DNA of 15,768 bases from Gonium pectorale (GCA_001584585.1 LSYV01000004.1:3587650-3603417); one strand, 5' to 3'. Counted from the first letter of the stretch, positions 1-9,269 are shown. Program-made: numbers and translations. Notes: generated by a model from the letters alone, not told the origin.

Positions 1-2526
1 GGCCCCAACGTCCTCGTACTCTCGCGATCCGAACCGGACCTCGCCCCGCCGCCGCCGCCCTTTGTCAGCCCAGTGACCTCGGGACCGGGGGAGATCTTCA
101 AGCTCCCGCCCATCGGCTGCTCATCCGCGCCGCCCCCACAGACGCTCTCCGCGCCCTCTTCGCCCACCCTCTACGTCAGCACCTCCGCCGCCGGCGCCGC
201 CGTGGCGGCGGCGGCGCTGGCCGGCGGCGCCGACTCGGCGGCGCTGTTCGCGGGCGTGGGGCCGCCGCCGGCGTCGCCGGTGGCGGCGGCGGCGGGGCTG
301 TCGGGCGCGGGGGTGGCTCTGCTGGCCCGGCAGAAGAAGCTGATCGCCAGCCTGCGGGCGCAGCTGCAGCAGAAGGACAGCGCATATGCCTTCCTGGCCA
401 ACGAGCACACGGAGCTGGAGGGGCAGCTCAAGGAGGTTGAGGCGTCCAAGCGGGAGTACGCCGCGAGGTGGGTGGCGCAGAAGCGTGGACGAGCAGGGGG
501 CGGAAGAGGGGGTTCAGGAGGAAACGAGGACGGGGGCGGGGGCGGGGAGCGAGAAAGGGCGTCTAAGCGGGATTAGGCGTGGCGCCGCACGTGCGCTTTG
601 CAGGGCGAGAGCCGCCCGCCTGCGCGACGCCTCGCCTTGGGGAGCCGCCTGGCGCGAAAACTGCCAGTCGCCCCCCCTCCCGTCTTCGTTCGGTGATTCC
701 CGCCATTTCACTTTCACCTCGTGTTTTTAACGGCCTCACGTCGCTCAGCCTCTTGTCATTCACTCGGCAAACCCCCGTCCGCTGCACCGCCCCCCCTCCC
801 CCTTCCCGCAGGTACGCCTTCATGGTGCTGGACCAGGACCTGGACGGACACATCCGAGTGGACCAGGTGGGGCCGGCTGGCCGGATGGGCGTCGGGGCCG
901 TTGGCCGTTGACAGTTCTGCCGTGGGGACAGATGGTGCCGTTGCAGGCGGTGCAGGCCTTGACTCGCGCTGGACCGTGGGGCCACCTGGGCCAGACGTTC
1001 ACAAACTGCAGACCTACCGGGGCTGCTGCTGGGACAGCCGGGGGCTTGGAGCGTGCTCCCCCCGCTGGCTCCGTGTCCCTCCACCCCCACCACCACCCGG
1101 TACTCTTCCGTCAGCACAACCTGAGCCGCCACACATACGCCGTTTCGGTTTCTCCTGCCGCCCGGCGCCATTCCCCGCCGCAGGTGGGCTCATTCGACAT
1201 GTTCTCCTGCTACTCGGCGACGGTGCTGGAGTACGCCTTCAAGCACTGGCGCTTCGCGTCCGGCTTCAAGGGCTACCTCAACATGGACGACTTCGTGAAG
1301 TGAGGGCGGGGGCGGGGCAAGGTGGTCTGCGTGGGGCGGGTCAAAGTTCAGAGTGCGGTGATAGAGGGTGGAGGACCGCGAGGCGGGAGGGCAGCTCGGA
1401 GCGGCGTGCGTAGTTCATACGGCAAACGGCCTCCGCGGCGTCCAGTCAGCGCGGTGCCGGCCTACTGCACCTGGCTCCTCCTGCGGTCGTCCTCGCCCAC
1501 TCGTACCCATCATCCCTGCCTCCCTCCCTCCCTCCCTGCCCGCCAAGGTTTGTGAACCTGTCGGACGACCGCAGCACCAAGGACTCGCAGCGCTTCTGGT
1601 TCGCTGTGCTGGATCAGGACGGAGACGGGGCGGTGAGCGCCGAGGACGCCAAGTGGTTCTACGACGCGGTGGAGAAGGACGAGAACGCGTTCGTGGTGGG
1701 CTTTGAGGACCTCTGGCACCAGGTGTGTGTGTATGGGTTAGTGGGGTCGGAGGGGTGGAGTGTGGAGCGTGGTGCGGGGGAGAAGGCAGAGCGGGAGGTG
1801 GAGCTGTTGGCGCCTGGTGTGGGGCCGGCCCACTGCCCGGGCGGCTGTGCAGTGACGGGGTAGGCAATGAGTGAGTGGCTGCGGTTTTTGCAAGAGCTGC
1901 GTGAAGGGGGCACGACTCCCCTCAGCCTCTTCGGCCAGGCGCACATGCCGCCCACTTCAAGTTCCCTTCGATTCCCACGTGAGGATGCTGCCCCCCATTA
2001 CCACACACACACACCTCCTTACACGGCATTGCATAGGGTCACCCCAGAGAGAATTCTGGTCCGCATCGGGGGCTACGGTGGTGGTCGCCGCCGAACTAAC
2101 ATGCAGGGACATCACCCCTTCGACTGCGTCTGGAGCTGGGTCCTACATCGACGCCATCACTTTCGCGCTTACGCTCGTCGTATGCGTTTTCCTTGTCAAC
2201 ACACCTCCTTAGTGATGCCCCCGGCTCCTTCGCATTGCCGACGGACCCGCAAATCCACTGGAGACCCTGCAAGTGAAGCAGGGCCGATAACCCGACCCCT
2301 ACATCCCCCCCAAAGGCGCAAAACGCTAAACCCTACAATCCCCAAACCCCATCAACTGCAGATCCTGGACATGACGCAGCCCGCGCGGCCGCGGCGTGGC
2401 TTCACGTCGGCCGAGCTTTGGAAGTGCAAGCTGGGCAGCGGCGTGGTAGGTCTGCTGCTCAACCACAACAACATGCTGCTGCACCGGACGACCGCCGAGT
2501 GGGGCCGCGGGGACTTCCCGCTGTGA
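1..2526 (+). CDS. PP2A B''-like EF-hand regulatory subunit (3' part, 5 exons)
   Basis: Exons inferred from splice signals and frame: <1-467, 812-866, 1184-1299, 1548-1722 and 2362-2526 (TGA). All junction phases agree, giving 325 residues, open at the window's 5' edge. Residues 1-106 are Pro/Ala/Ser-rich and probably disordered; 107-154 look like a coiled coil (LARQKKLIASLRAQLQQKD onward). Two EF-hand loops follow: D163-Q174 (DQDLDGHIRVDQ, with Gln instead of Glu at the last ligand position) and D235-D246 (DQDGDGAVSAED). The block GYLNMDDFVKF...FWFAVLDQDGDG...LWHQILDMTQP...LWKCKLGSGV follows the order of the C-terminal half of PP2A B'' subunits (plant B'', PPP2R3, TON2/FASS), which steer the phosphatase to substrates in response to calcium. 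The protein stops soon after the last conserved helix, so the usual acidic tail is absent or very short. The N-terminal coiled coil beside the first EF-hand is not typical, so a divergent B'' relative is possible. The family call comes from memory of the family, not a search. Confidence 0.82.
468..811 (+). other. Intron 1 visible in the B''-like gene
   Basis: GT at 468-469 and AG at 810-811 with a pyrimidine-rich tract before the acceptor. Splicing joins AG to G and restores Arg followed by YAFMVLDQ. The reading frame continues into the intron to a stop at 574-576, so retention would truncate the protein before its EF-hands. Confidence 0.85.
2001..2014 (+). repeat. CA dinucleotide tract in an intron
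   Basis: A short run of alternating C and A inside the last intron of the B''-like gene. Together with the CT that follows it forms a 12-base complement (2005-2016) to the donor sequence at 1721-1732. Confidence 0.8.
2009..2211 (+). repeat. 13-base direct repeats bounding a 177-base segment
   Basis: The word ACACACCTCCTTA occurs at 2009-2021 and again at 2199-2211, an exact match. The 177 bases between them show no clear terminal inverted repeats and no coding signal. Both copies are in the same intron. Confidence 0.8.
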
Positions 2527-3159
2527 GGCGCCGGTGGGGGGGAGGAGAGGAGCTGGGGGGGAGCGGAGAAGCGCGGCCCTGTTGGCGGTGGCCCTGCTGC
2601 TCTGCACCGGATGCACTGCCCGCCGCTGATGGTTTTCAGCACGCGCACGGCGTTCCGGGGACAAAGAAGACGAAGAAGCCCCTCCCCACTTGTTGGCGGT
2701 TCCGCTGTGGTGGTCGAGGTGGTGGCCGGCCCATGGGTCTGCTACGCAGACGCTGGAGGGCCGGAAGTGGCCGCTGGCCGGGCTGCAGGAGGCGCGCGGT
2801 GGGAATGGCCGGGGTGTGTTGTTGGGGCCCGGGGAGCAGCGTGGGATTGCATTCATGACCTGCGATGGCTCTCTTCGTGTCTCGTGCGCCGTTTGCGCAC
2901 GTGAGACCCACGGGTCGTTCCGGAGGTGGGTATGGGGCTGCGGGTGGGACATCGCGGCCCCAACCGCCCGGTGCGGCTGCTGTCGGCGCCCCGCTGAAAG
3001 ATGCGGGAGCCGACCATCGCGGCGGCAGGACAGCTAGTGACGGGGGTGTACGGCTGTAGAGAGTAATGATGGGCGAGTGGGTTGGGGGACGGGCAAGCGT
3101 TTTGCAGGGGTGTTCACAAGCAGAGCGAGTGGTGGGACAGCAGGACACGGACAGACAGG

Positions 3160-3201
3160 AGGCAGGCAGGTTGCAGGCGGGCAGGCAGGTGGGGCAGGCA
3201 A
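3160..3201. repeat. Degenerate GGCAG-rich tract
   Basis: Repeated GGCAGGCAGG-type words with interruptions between 3160 and 3201, inside the presumed 3' UTR of the B''-like gene. Simple-sequence expansion is the likely origin. Confidence 0.6.
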
Positions 3202-3706
3202 CGCCGCGCATCTGTGTTGAATGCGTTGAACGGTTCGTAAGTGGAGGCGTGGAGCTCGCCGCCGCTGCGCCAGGGGCGTCAAGGCGTGAGGCCATCCTTT
3301 GCGGGCGCCCGCTGCTGCCGCCGGTGCAGGCTGTTGCCGGAACTCAAAGGGCGCAACCGCAGACAGTGTTACGGCCCGCAGGGTTGCATCGGAGACTGCG
3401 GCCTTCGTCGCTGCGCCGAGTGTGTGTTCCATACTTATGGACACGGACGGGATGGAGACCGCCCTTTGCCCGGTCGGGGGCCGGCGGGGTAGAACTTGGA
3501 CATTGACGCGAGACGAGACGCGTTACCAGCACATCGCAACGGCCGTAGCCGCCTGCTGATGTGTCGGCTTCAATGCATGTGTTGTCGTACGGGCCAGCAC
3601 GGCCAAACAGCAGGACTGGGCTGACTCGACTGCGGTATGTGTGCCTCGGGGGAAACTCTGGGGGAACAAGCGTTGCCCCGCATGCTATTCATGTGTTAAG
3701 CTCCTC

Positions 3707-3711
3707 TTACA
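3707..3711 (-). terminator. Candidate TGTAA poly(A) signal for the minus-strand unidentified gene
   Basis: TTACA on the plus strand reads TGTAA on the minus strand, the common poly(A) signal of Chlamydomonas-type algae. It lies about 870 bases beyond the stop codon at 4583. It is the first such word I found downstream, but a five-base word occurs by chance, so support is modest. Confidence 0.35.
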
Positions 3712-4000
3712 GAGTCCGGGTTGGACCCCCTCCGCTTTAATACGCCGCGCTGGGCTGCCGGCGAGGCGTTTCCTGCGGTATCTGTGAAGGTCCCGGACAG
3801 CATGCTGCCTTTCTTGTCCCTTGGGCGTCGCTGAAGATGCTTACACGTGCTTGACCTTGCTCGGTGGTCTCGACTCCCGAGCGCCTGCCGTTTTCTTCTC
3901 GGGAGGCTCGCATCTGCACACGTAGCCTGTGCCGAAGGCGACGCGTGGTCAAGGCCCATGTCACATCACGTGACGGCACTGAGACGAGCGCATGGCGGTC

Positions 4001-4005
4001 TGTAA
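4001..4005 (+). terminator. Candidate TGTAA poly(A) signal for the B''-like gene
   Basis: First TGTAA on the plus strand after the stop at 2526, implying a 3' UTR of about 1.5 kb. That is long even for a volvocine alga, so an unrecognised nearer signal is possible. Confidence 0.3.
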
Positions 4006-4582
4006 GCGCCAGCTGAGGTATACCTTTCCTTGACAAGGAATCAACTGCCGCATGGCTGTCCGCTGAGGCACGTTGAGGCCGCCCGCAAACCGTAAGAAGA
4101 TGGCTCACAGTCCACTCCCTACTTACGTGGGCGCACATGAGCACTGTGGCCGGAGGCGCCATGGGACGCGTTCGGCCACCACCTCTCGGCTCGTACGTGG
4201 CCCTTTGCACACCCACCAGTGCGCGAGGTAAGGCCCCCTCCGTGTTTCTGTACACCAACCTCACCCGCCTCGTCCCTGACAGCCCCGGCGCCAAGCCGGC
4301 TGTGGCGGCACCCATCAACCAACAGTCAATCCTGCGCCGGGGCGGCCCCGGACCCCATCCCCTTTCCATGCAGCGCTCAACACAACGATCGAGGACGAGC
4401 TTGCGCCCTCACGGCCTGACAGGAGGCGCTGAGGGACGGCACCAACACGCAACCCACCCACTGGCCGCTGACGCAGAACCGTTGCGCGCGCCAACCCTAT
4501 CTGGGATCGTCCCAGAGCGAGTCATGAGCTCCCTCCGTCAACAAGAACACTCGCTCCATGGTCTCGCCTCACATCACACAGA

Positions 4583-7500
4583 TCACTCGAGCAGCCGCAG
4601 CAGCAGCCCGTGCGCCGCCACCTCCTCCTGGGGCGCCCACTGGGCCAGGTGGCGCATCAGCGAGGAGGCGGGCTGCAGGGAGGGCCACAGAAGGTGGCGC
4701 AGGCGGCTCAGGCTGCCTGCGGGGCGGAGGCAGCAGCAGAGGCGGGGGCGGGATGGCCGGAGCGGGGTGCGGGGCCTCATTGCGTGCCCTCCTCAAGAAG
4801 TGAGGGGAAAACACATGAGCGGCAGGGGGGGCCGCGCGCCGGCAAACGGGACAGGGGGACTGACAGCGGAGTGTGCGCCCGCACTAGCGGTGGAAGGTTG
4901 GAGGCCATGCAGCACACCCCCACCAGCGCGCCCCCGCCTCCCGCGGCATCTCTACCGCAGCCACTCCCTCGACAGGATTGCGCTGACTGTAAGGGGGGCG
5001 GGCGCCTCCCCGCCTGCCCGCAACGGTGCTGGCTTGCCCCGGCCTGCCGCCCGGGGGTCTATACCCGCCCTATATCCACACACGGGGCAAGCCAGCCCAG
5101 CCCAGCCCAGCCCAGCCCAGCCCAGCCCAGCCCAGCCCAGCCCAGCCCAGCCTGGCCAACGTTGACTCCTTAGCGAGTTCCTTTCTTAGCGAGAGGGTCG
5201 TAGGGCTGCCGGTTAGGTAGTTGCTTGCTCCGTGCCCGTCTACTAGCCATCATTTGCTGAGCACGCAGTTTTGCATACACACGTATAGAATAGTTACACA
5301 CGGCCTTCCTCACGCGCCTTCCTCACCTGCGGGCACGTTGGCTCCGTCGGGCGCGGGGCGGGTGGGCTGCGCCACGATGGCCAGCGCGTGGCGGCACCGC
5401 ACGCCCATCACGGCGAAGCGCCGGGCCCCGGCCGTGGGGCCCAGGCCCACCTGATGGGGAGTGGGGAGGGTGGGCCCGGCGGGGGAGCAGGTGGGTGGGG
5501 TTGGGGGCTGGGGAGCGCTTTGGCTGTGTAGTGACGGGGGCTGCCCGGACGGGACCGGGGCGGGAGAGGACAGGGGTGCTGGGGCTCAGGCCTGCCTGAG
5601 CAGCGGGCGGGGGAGAGGGGCAGCAGCCGCAAGGGGCGACAGCAAGGAGGCCTTGTCGAGCGCTGGCGCTGGCGGCCCGGTCTGCCGCGTCCTCCCTCTG
5701 CTCTGGATGCCACCACAGCCCGGCTCCATCGCACTCCCGCACCGCCCCCCGGGCAGCGTTCGGAACCAACCCCATTGCAGTCATTCCCGATGCGCTGCTG
5801 TAGCGGTCCCGGCCTAGCAGCCCCGATCGTAAGGGTCTTCACGAACCATAAGCCGGTCGGTGTACACTCACCTGCAGCTCCAGCTCCAGCTCGACGTCCT
5901 CCAGCTCCGGAAACGACACAGGGCCCTCCTCGCCCTCGGCCCTGCCGCCCGCCGGCGGTCCGCCGGCGCCCACATTCGGTCCGCCGGCGCCCGTGCCCGC
6001 GCTCGCGGCCATCCCCAGCCGCCAGGTCACCATCTCGGCAGGTGGCCGCACCTACGCCGGTGTTGGACGCAAGCGGTGACGGAAGCAGCCGTGGTTGGAT
6101 GCTGTGGTTGGTGTGGGTTGTGTAGACTGGAGTGCCGAGCAGCCCCTTTTCGCCTCTCCGTGCCCGCATGGAGGCAAAACCCTAAGCCCGCAGCTGCAGA
6201 ACACGCAAACCTGTCCCTTCCTGCCCTCGCCGCCCCCGGCAGGCCCTCCTTCAGCCGTGCCAGCGCTCGCACCCCACCATTCCAAAGCGCGCAGCCACCG
6301 CATTGGGACGACGTTCGCCGCTGCTGCTTTCGGCCGCTTCTTCCCTTCGGATGCACGAGCCGTCCCGCCCCCGCCCACCTGGATCACCGCCGCTGCGATG
6401 GACGGCGCGTCCCAGTTCACCGGCCCCCACTCGCTCAGCTCCTCGGGCTCCTGCTCCTCCTGCTGGTGGCGCTGCGCGGCCCCGGACGCTGGGAGCACCA
6501 GGTGCTGCAGCTGACCCACGGGTCCCGGCTCCCACACCAGCGCAGCACCGCCGCCGCTCGCCTTGGCCCCCTTATCCTTGCCTCCCTTGTCCCTGGCCCC
6601 GCCGCCGCTCCCGCCGGCGCTGGCCCCGGCGCCGTCGGCCTTCCACGCCTCTGCCCCCAGCAGCCGCAGCATGCTACGCAGCAGGCCGCCCTTGCGGCGC
6701 TGCCGGCTCGGCCCGCTGGAGCCCGCCGGCGGCGGGCCGGCGCCGGCACCGCTGCGGCCGGCGGCCGAGGCGGTGTCGCCGCCACGCTCCTGCTCCTGCT
6801 GCCGCTGCTGGCTCGGAGAGGCCCCCATGAAGGAGTCCACGTGCGCCAAGTACAGCCAGCAGGGACGCAGACCGGACGCCCGCAGGGTGTCAAAGCCCTC
6901 CTGCGCCTGGCGGCAGATAAGTTTCAAGGCCTGCAGCGTCATCAGCGTCGGGACGGGTGCGGGCCGGAAGGCCGGCGGCGGCCCAGCGCGCGGAGACCGC
7001 GCAGCCGCTGCCGCCGCTGGCGGCGGCGGGTTGAAGGCGGGCGCAACAGCGGCGGCGGCAGTGGGTGAGGTGGCGGCCTTGCCGCCGGCGGGCTTGGCGG
7101 CGGCGGCCAGGGCGAGGAGCTGCTGGCGGTGCGCCTGGATGAAGGCGTCTCGGAGGCCCTGCGGCGGGTACGCGTGCCGTGGGCAACAGCGGTGGGCGGG
7201 CGGGTGGAGTAGGGGGAGCGGGGTTGGGCCGAGTAGAAGCAGTCGAGGAGGCCTCTTCGCCCGTGCGTGTGCTGTAGCGGCGGAGGGGCGGTGTGGGGCG
7301 TGGCGTCGGAGGCGCGGGCGGCAGGGTCAAGCAGAGCGGTGGCGTCATGCTGGGTGCCGAACGATGTACGATAGGTTTGGTCGGGAGCTTGGAGGGAGGA
7401 CCGTGCTTGGCGCTCGGGGAACCGACATCGCGTCGCGACCACCGCATCGGAGTAAGCTACCAGCGACAAGCGGTGCCGCAGCTGACTCCCTCACTTTGAG

Positions 7501-8780
7501 ACCCCCCCGGCCAACTGCTAACCACAATCTTGCCTCTCCGCCCGTCCGAACCAGCCGCCGGTGGCGCACAACGGTCCGGTAGCCCCGGCGTGTGACCCTG
7601 GGCTCGCGAGCCGGGCCGGGCGCCCGCCAGCCCGCGAGCAGGCCGGCTCCCGCAGCCCCTCGGGTTTGACTGCTCAATGGCTCAACGATGGCGTACGGAC
7701 ACGGACAGCGCCCCGCGGAAACCCAAATCGCCCCCGGTCCCGGGCTCTTGCGGTCTTTGCGCAGGGCTCCCCGCCCCCACCCGTGCCAGGTACGCCCCCA
7801 CCCGTGCCAGGTACGCCCCCACCCGTGCCAGGTACGCCGCCGCGTCTGCCGGCCAGGTGCCGTGAACCGCCAGCGCCGCCACCACGGCCGTGTCGCCGTC
7901 GGCCGCCAGGTGCCACTGCTGGGTGTCCAGGTCCCACTGCCGCACGGCCAGCATCGCCGCCAGCGCCTTGGGAGCGCCGCCCCCGCCTGCGGGGACGCGG
8001 TGGTGAGGGAGGGACGACGCCTCGACGCGGGGAGGCGGTGCGCGGCGGTGGGGCGGCGGCACAAAGCAGGGGAGCAGCGCCGCGGTGTGCAGGACTGGTT
8101 GCGTTAGACCGTCAATTGAGGTCGAGACACTGCTGTTAGCGCCGGCCTGACACGAGAGCGGAAACGAGCACCGTGCCGTGTGAGCGCACAGCCTGCTGGG
8201 TGGCGCACGGCTGGCTTGGGCTGGCGCGGGAGAGGTAGGGGCAGCGCAGCGTATGCGAGGAAATCAGGCGCCACACCATACAGGCCACACACTGTCGCCT
8301 CACTTAGGAGCGACCCTGAGGGGCGCTTAGCGGCGGGCCCCGGGAGTGCAGGCATCCCGCCACTGCCGCCGCTGCCACCACTGCCACCGCTGCCGCCGCT
8401 GCCCTCACCCCCGACACCGCCCCCAGACCGCGGGGCCAAGGCCCGGTCCGTTGGCCCTGACCCTGCGGCCTGGTCCGTCTTTGCGGCCACATCATCCGCC
8501 GCTCCCAAGGAGCTCAGCAGCTGTGAGCGGCAAATGCACGGAGGGAGAGGCGTCGATGGGTAAGACGTTTGGGCAGCAGGGTAGGTACAGGTATTGTGGC
8601 GCGTGGGTTTACTCCGGTGGTAGCTTCCGTCTTGAGTAACATTGCCCTGGTCCCGAGCAAAAGGGCCATGCGTCCTTGGTTACGGGCACCGTGCCTACGC
8701 ACCAGCTGGTTCATGCTGTGGAGCCGTGCTGCAATTGCCTCCCCCTGGCTTGCAGTGCCCCCATCGCGGTGCTCAAAGTC
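4583..8780 (-). CDS. Multi-exon gene for an unidentified protein, possibly adaptin-like
   Basis: Minus-strand exons: 8780-8703, 8520-8304, 7986-7823, 7158-6379, 6051-5872, 5450-5327 and 4716-4583 (TGA at 4585-4583). All phases agree, giving 558 residues; a further 5' exon may exist (8920-8870). Most donors and acceptors are good (CTAA|GTGAGG, GCAG|GTGAGG, CAG|GTGAGT); the weakest is the acceptor before 6051 (GTAG). Residues 59-81 are a Gly-Gly-Ser linker. Residues 100-153 form an ordered segment (MLAVRQWDLDTQQWHLAADG). The 260-residue exon mixes Ala/Pro/Gly-rich linkers with ordered blocks (LKLICRQAQEGFDTLRASG, WLYLAHVDSFMGAS, WGPVNWDAPSIAAAVIQ). The C-terminus has a beta-like block (FPELEDVELELELQVG) and a helical end (LAQWAPQEEVAAHGLLLRLL). 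I do not recognise the family. The block order loosely recalls the rear part of a large adaptor-complex subunit such as AP-5 beta, but plant AP-5 beta is far longer, so this is a guess (about 0.2). The existence of the gene is much surer than its function. Confidence 0.72.
5096..5150 (+). repeat. CCCAG pentanucleotide microsatellite, 11 exact units
   Basis: Eleven perfect tandem CCCAG units, with one degenerate unit on each side, lie inside the last intron (5326-4717) of the minus-strand gene. The transcript would carry CTGGG repeats about 180 bases after the donor. Length is likely to vary between strains. Confidence 0.97.
7773..7835 (-). repeat. Exact 21-base triplication spanning a splice donor
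   Basis: Three identical 21-base units (7773-7793, 7794-7814, 7815-7835) sit at the 3' end of the third visible exon of the minus-strand gene. On the minus strand each unit contains CGG|GTGGGGGC, a usable donor, so GT occurs at 7822-7821, 7801-7800 and 7780-7779. The unit is seven codons (VGAYLAR) with no stop, so all three donors keep the same frame into the acceptor at 7158. Confidence 0.9.
8361..8402 (-). repeat. Imperfect 9-base repeat coding Gly-Gly-Ser
   Basis: Repeating CTGCCGCCG/CTGCCACCA-type units on the plus strand encode a run of Gly-Gly-Ser in the minus-strand gene, giving a flexible linker at about residues 59-81. It is inside the exon 8520-8304 and keeps the frame. Confidence 0.75.
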
Positions 8781-8869
8781 CTGTGAAGCCGAGCCCAGGG
8801 GCCCAGGGTCGATGGGCAGTGAGGAGCGTCAAGCACGGCTCTAAGACCTGGCCTTCACAGAGAACCTAC

Positions 8870-8920
8870 ATGGTATACTAGGCATGAGCCCGTGATTGCG
8901 GAGAAGGCTAGGAAGCGCAT
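8870..8920 (-). CDS. Possible first coding exon of the unidentified minus-strand gene
   Basis: On the minus strand an ATG at 8920-8918 opens 17 codons (MRFLAFSAITGSCLVYH) that end at a GTAGGT donor (8869-8864). An 89-base intron to the CACAG acceptor at 8781 would join it in phase 0 to the exon at 8780. An in-frame TGA lies four codons upstream of the ATG, so the frame is open only from about here. The hydrophobic start could be a weak signal or anchor sequence. The intron would be the shortest in the gene, and other starts further upstream cannot be excluded. Confidence 0.3.
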
Positions 8921-9269
8921 GGCACGGACGTTTCAGCCGGGTCCTTCAGCCGTTGGCTGTCAAAGGCTGTCTTGCAACCGCAAGGGCAGTCTGAACCCGC
9001 ATTCTCTTGATATCGCCCTTATCGAGACTTCTACCAATCCTTCAAGGCCCCAGCGTCGCAAGAAACGGGGAGCGACGCAGTTGTCTACGGCAGTAGTGAG
9101 GCACGATTGGCTCGATTGGGTAGGCGAAACACGTATTCGCAAGCGGAGATTTTGAAAATACCATACGGTAATAAGCTCTTCAGCGGCTTGCTCTCTCGCT
9201 CCTCTCCCCGCAGTTGTTGCTCTGTGTCGCTCCATCACACGAGTTCAGCCCCACACTTAACGCATACAA
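8921..9269. promoter_or_regulatory. Probable divergent promoter between the unidentified gene and cornichon
   Basis: Sequence between the two divergent 5' ends is visibly AT-richer than its surroundings, notably about 9121-9180. CCAAT occurs at 9034-9038, and its inverse ATTGG at 9106-9110 and 9115-9119, the last two nine bases apart. CCAAT elements act in either orientation. No convincing TATA box was found. A pyrimidine-rich CCCCGCAG at about 9206-9213 could be the acceptor of an intron in the cornichon 5' UTR. Confidence 0.4.

Larger units (their letters stand above)
1723..2361 (+). other. Longest intron (639 bases) of the B''-like gene
   Basis: The donor is CAG|GTGTGTGTGT and the acceptor is CTGCAG at 2356-2361. 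Splicing joins LWHQ to ILDMTQP in phase 0, as the family alignment requires. Retention would add about 47 residues and stop at 1861-1863. The intron contains a CA repeat complementary to its own donor and a 13-base direct repeat, described separately. Confidence 0.85.
2527..4582. other. Convergent intergenic region, probably two long 3' UTRs
   Basis: About 2.05 kb between the stop of the B''-like gene and the stop of the minus-strand unidentified gene. The open frames here (for example 3737-4369 minus) have low-complexity or irregular composition, no family motif and no consistent splice structure, so I call no gene. A GGCAG-rich degenerate tract lies at about 3160-3201. TGTAA words on each strand, listed separately, could mark the poly(A) sites and would make the two 3' UTRs overlap. 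Confidence 0.55.

Noticed and set aside
3737..4369. Minus-strand open frame of 210 codons in the convergent gap
   Set aside because: Composition is irregular (Arg/Ser/Thr-rich, scattered Cys), there is no recognisable domain and it lies where the 3' UTR of the upstream gene is expected. It cannot be fully excluded without transcripts.
4137..5165. Plus-strand open frame of 342 codons
   Set aside because: It runs antisense to the last exon and intron of the minus-strand gene, ends in the CCCAG microsatellite and has no family motif. In GC-rich DNA long antisense frames are common.
5310..5326. Stop codon at 5312-5310 as the end of the minus-strand gene
   Set aside because: A near-perfect donor GCAG|GTGAGG lies just before it, and splicing to 4716 gives a phase-correct, protein-like C-terminus. 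A TGTAA only 12 bases after that stop would be too close for a normal 3' UTR.
7773..7835. CRISPR-like or regulatory direct repeat array
   Set aside because: The units are contiguous without spacers, the genome is eukaryotic and the repeats code in frame within an exon.
8104..8304. Extension of the minus-strand exon past 8304 through GLYGVAPDFLAYAALPLPLP to a stop at 8104
   Set aside because: The strong donor CTAA|GTGAGG at 8303 joins in the right phase to the exon at 7986, and codon bias weakens after it. A later donor near 8273 (TATG|GTGTGG) is in the same phase and remains a less likely alternative.
8960..9238. Minus-strand open frame of 92 codons (starting MERHRATT/MMERHR) as the 5' exon of the unidentified gene
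   Set aside because: It lies in the AT-richer promoter-like interval, and no donor in it joined convincingly to the exon at 8780. It could still be untranslated leader.
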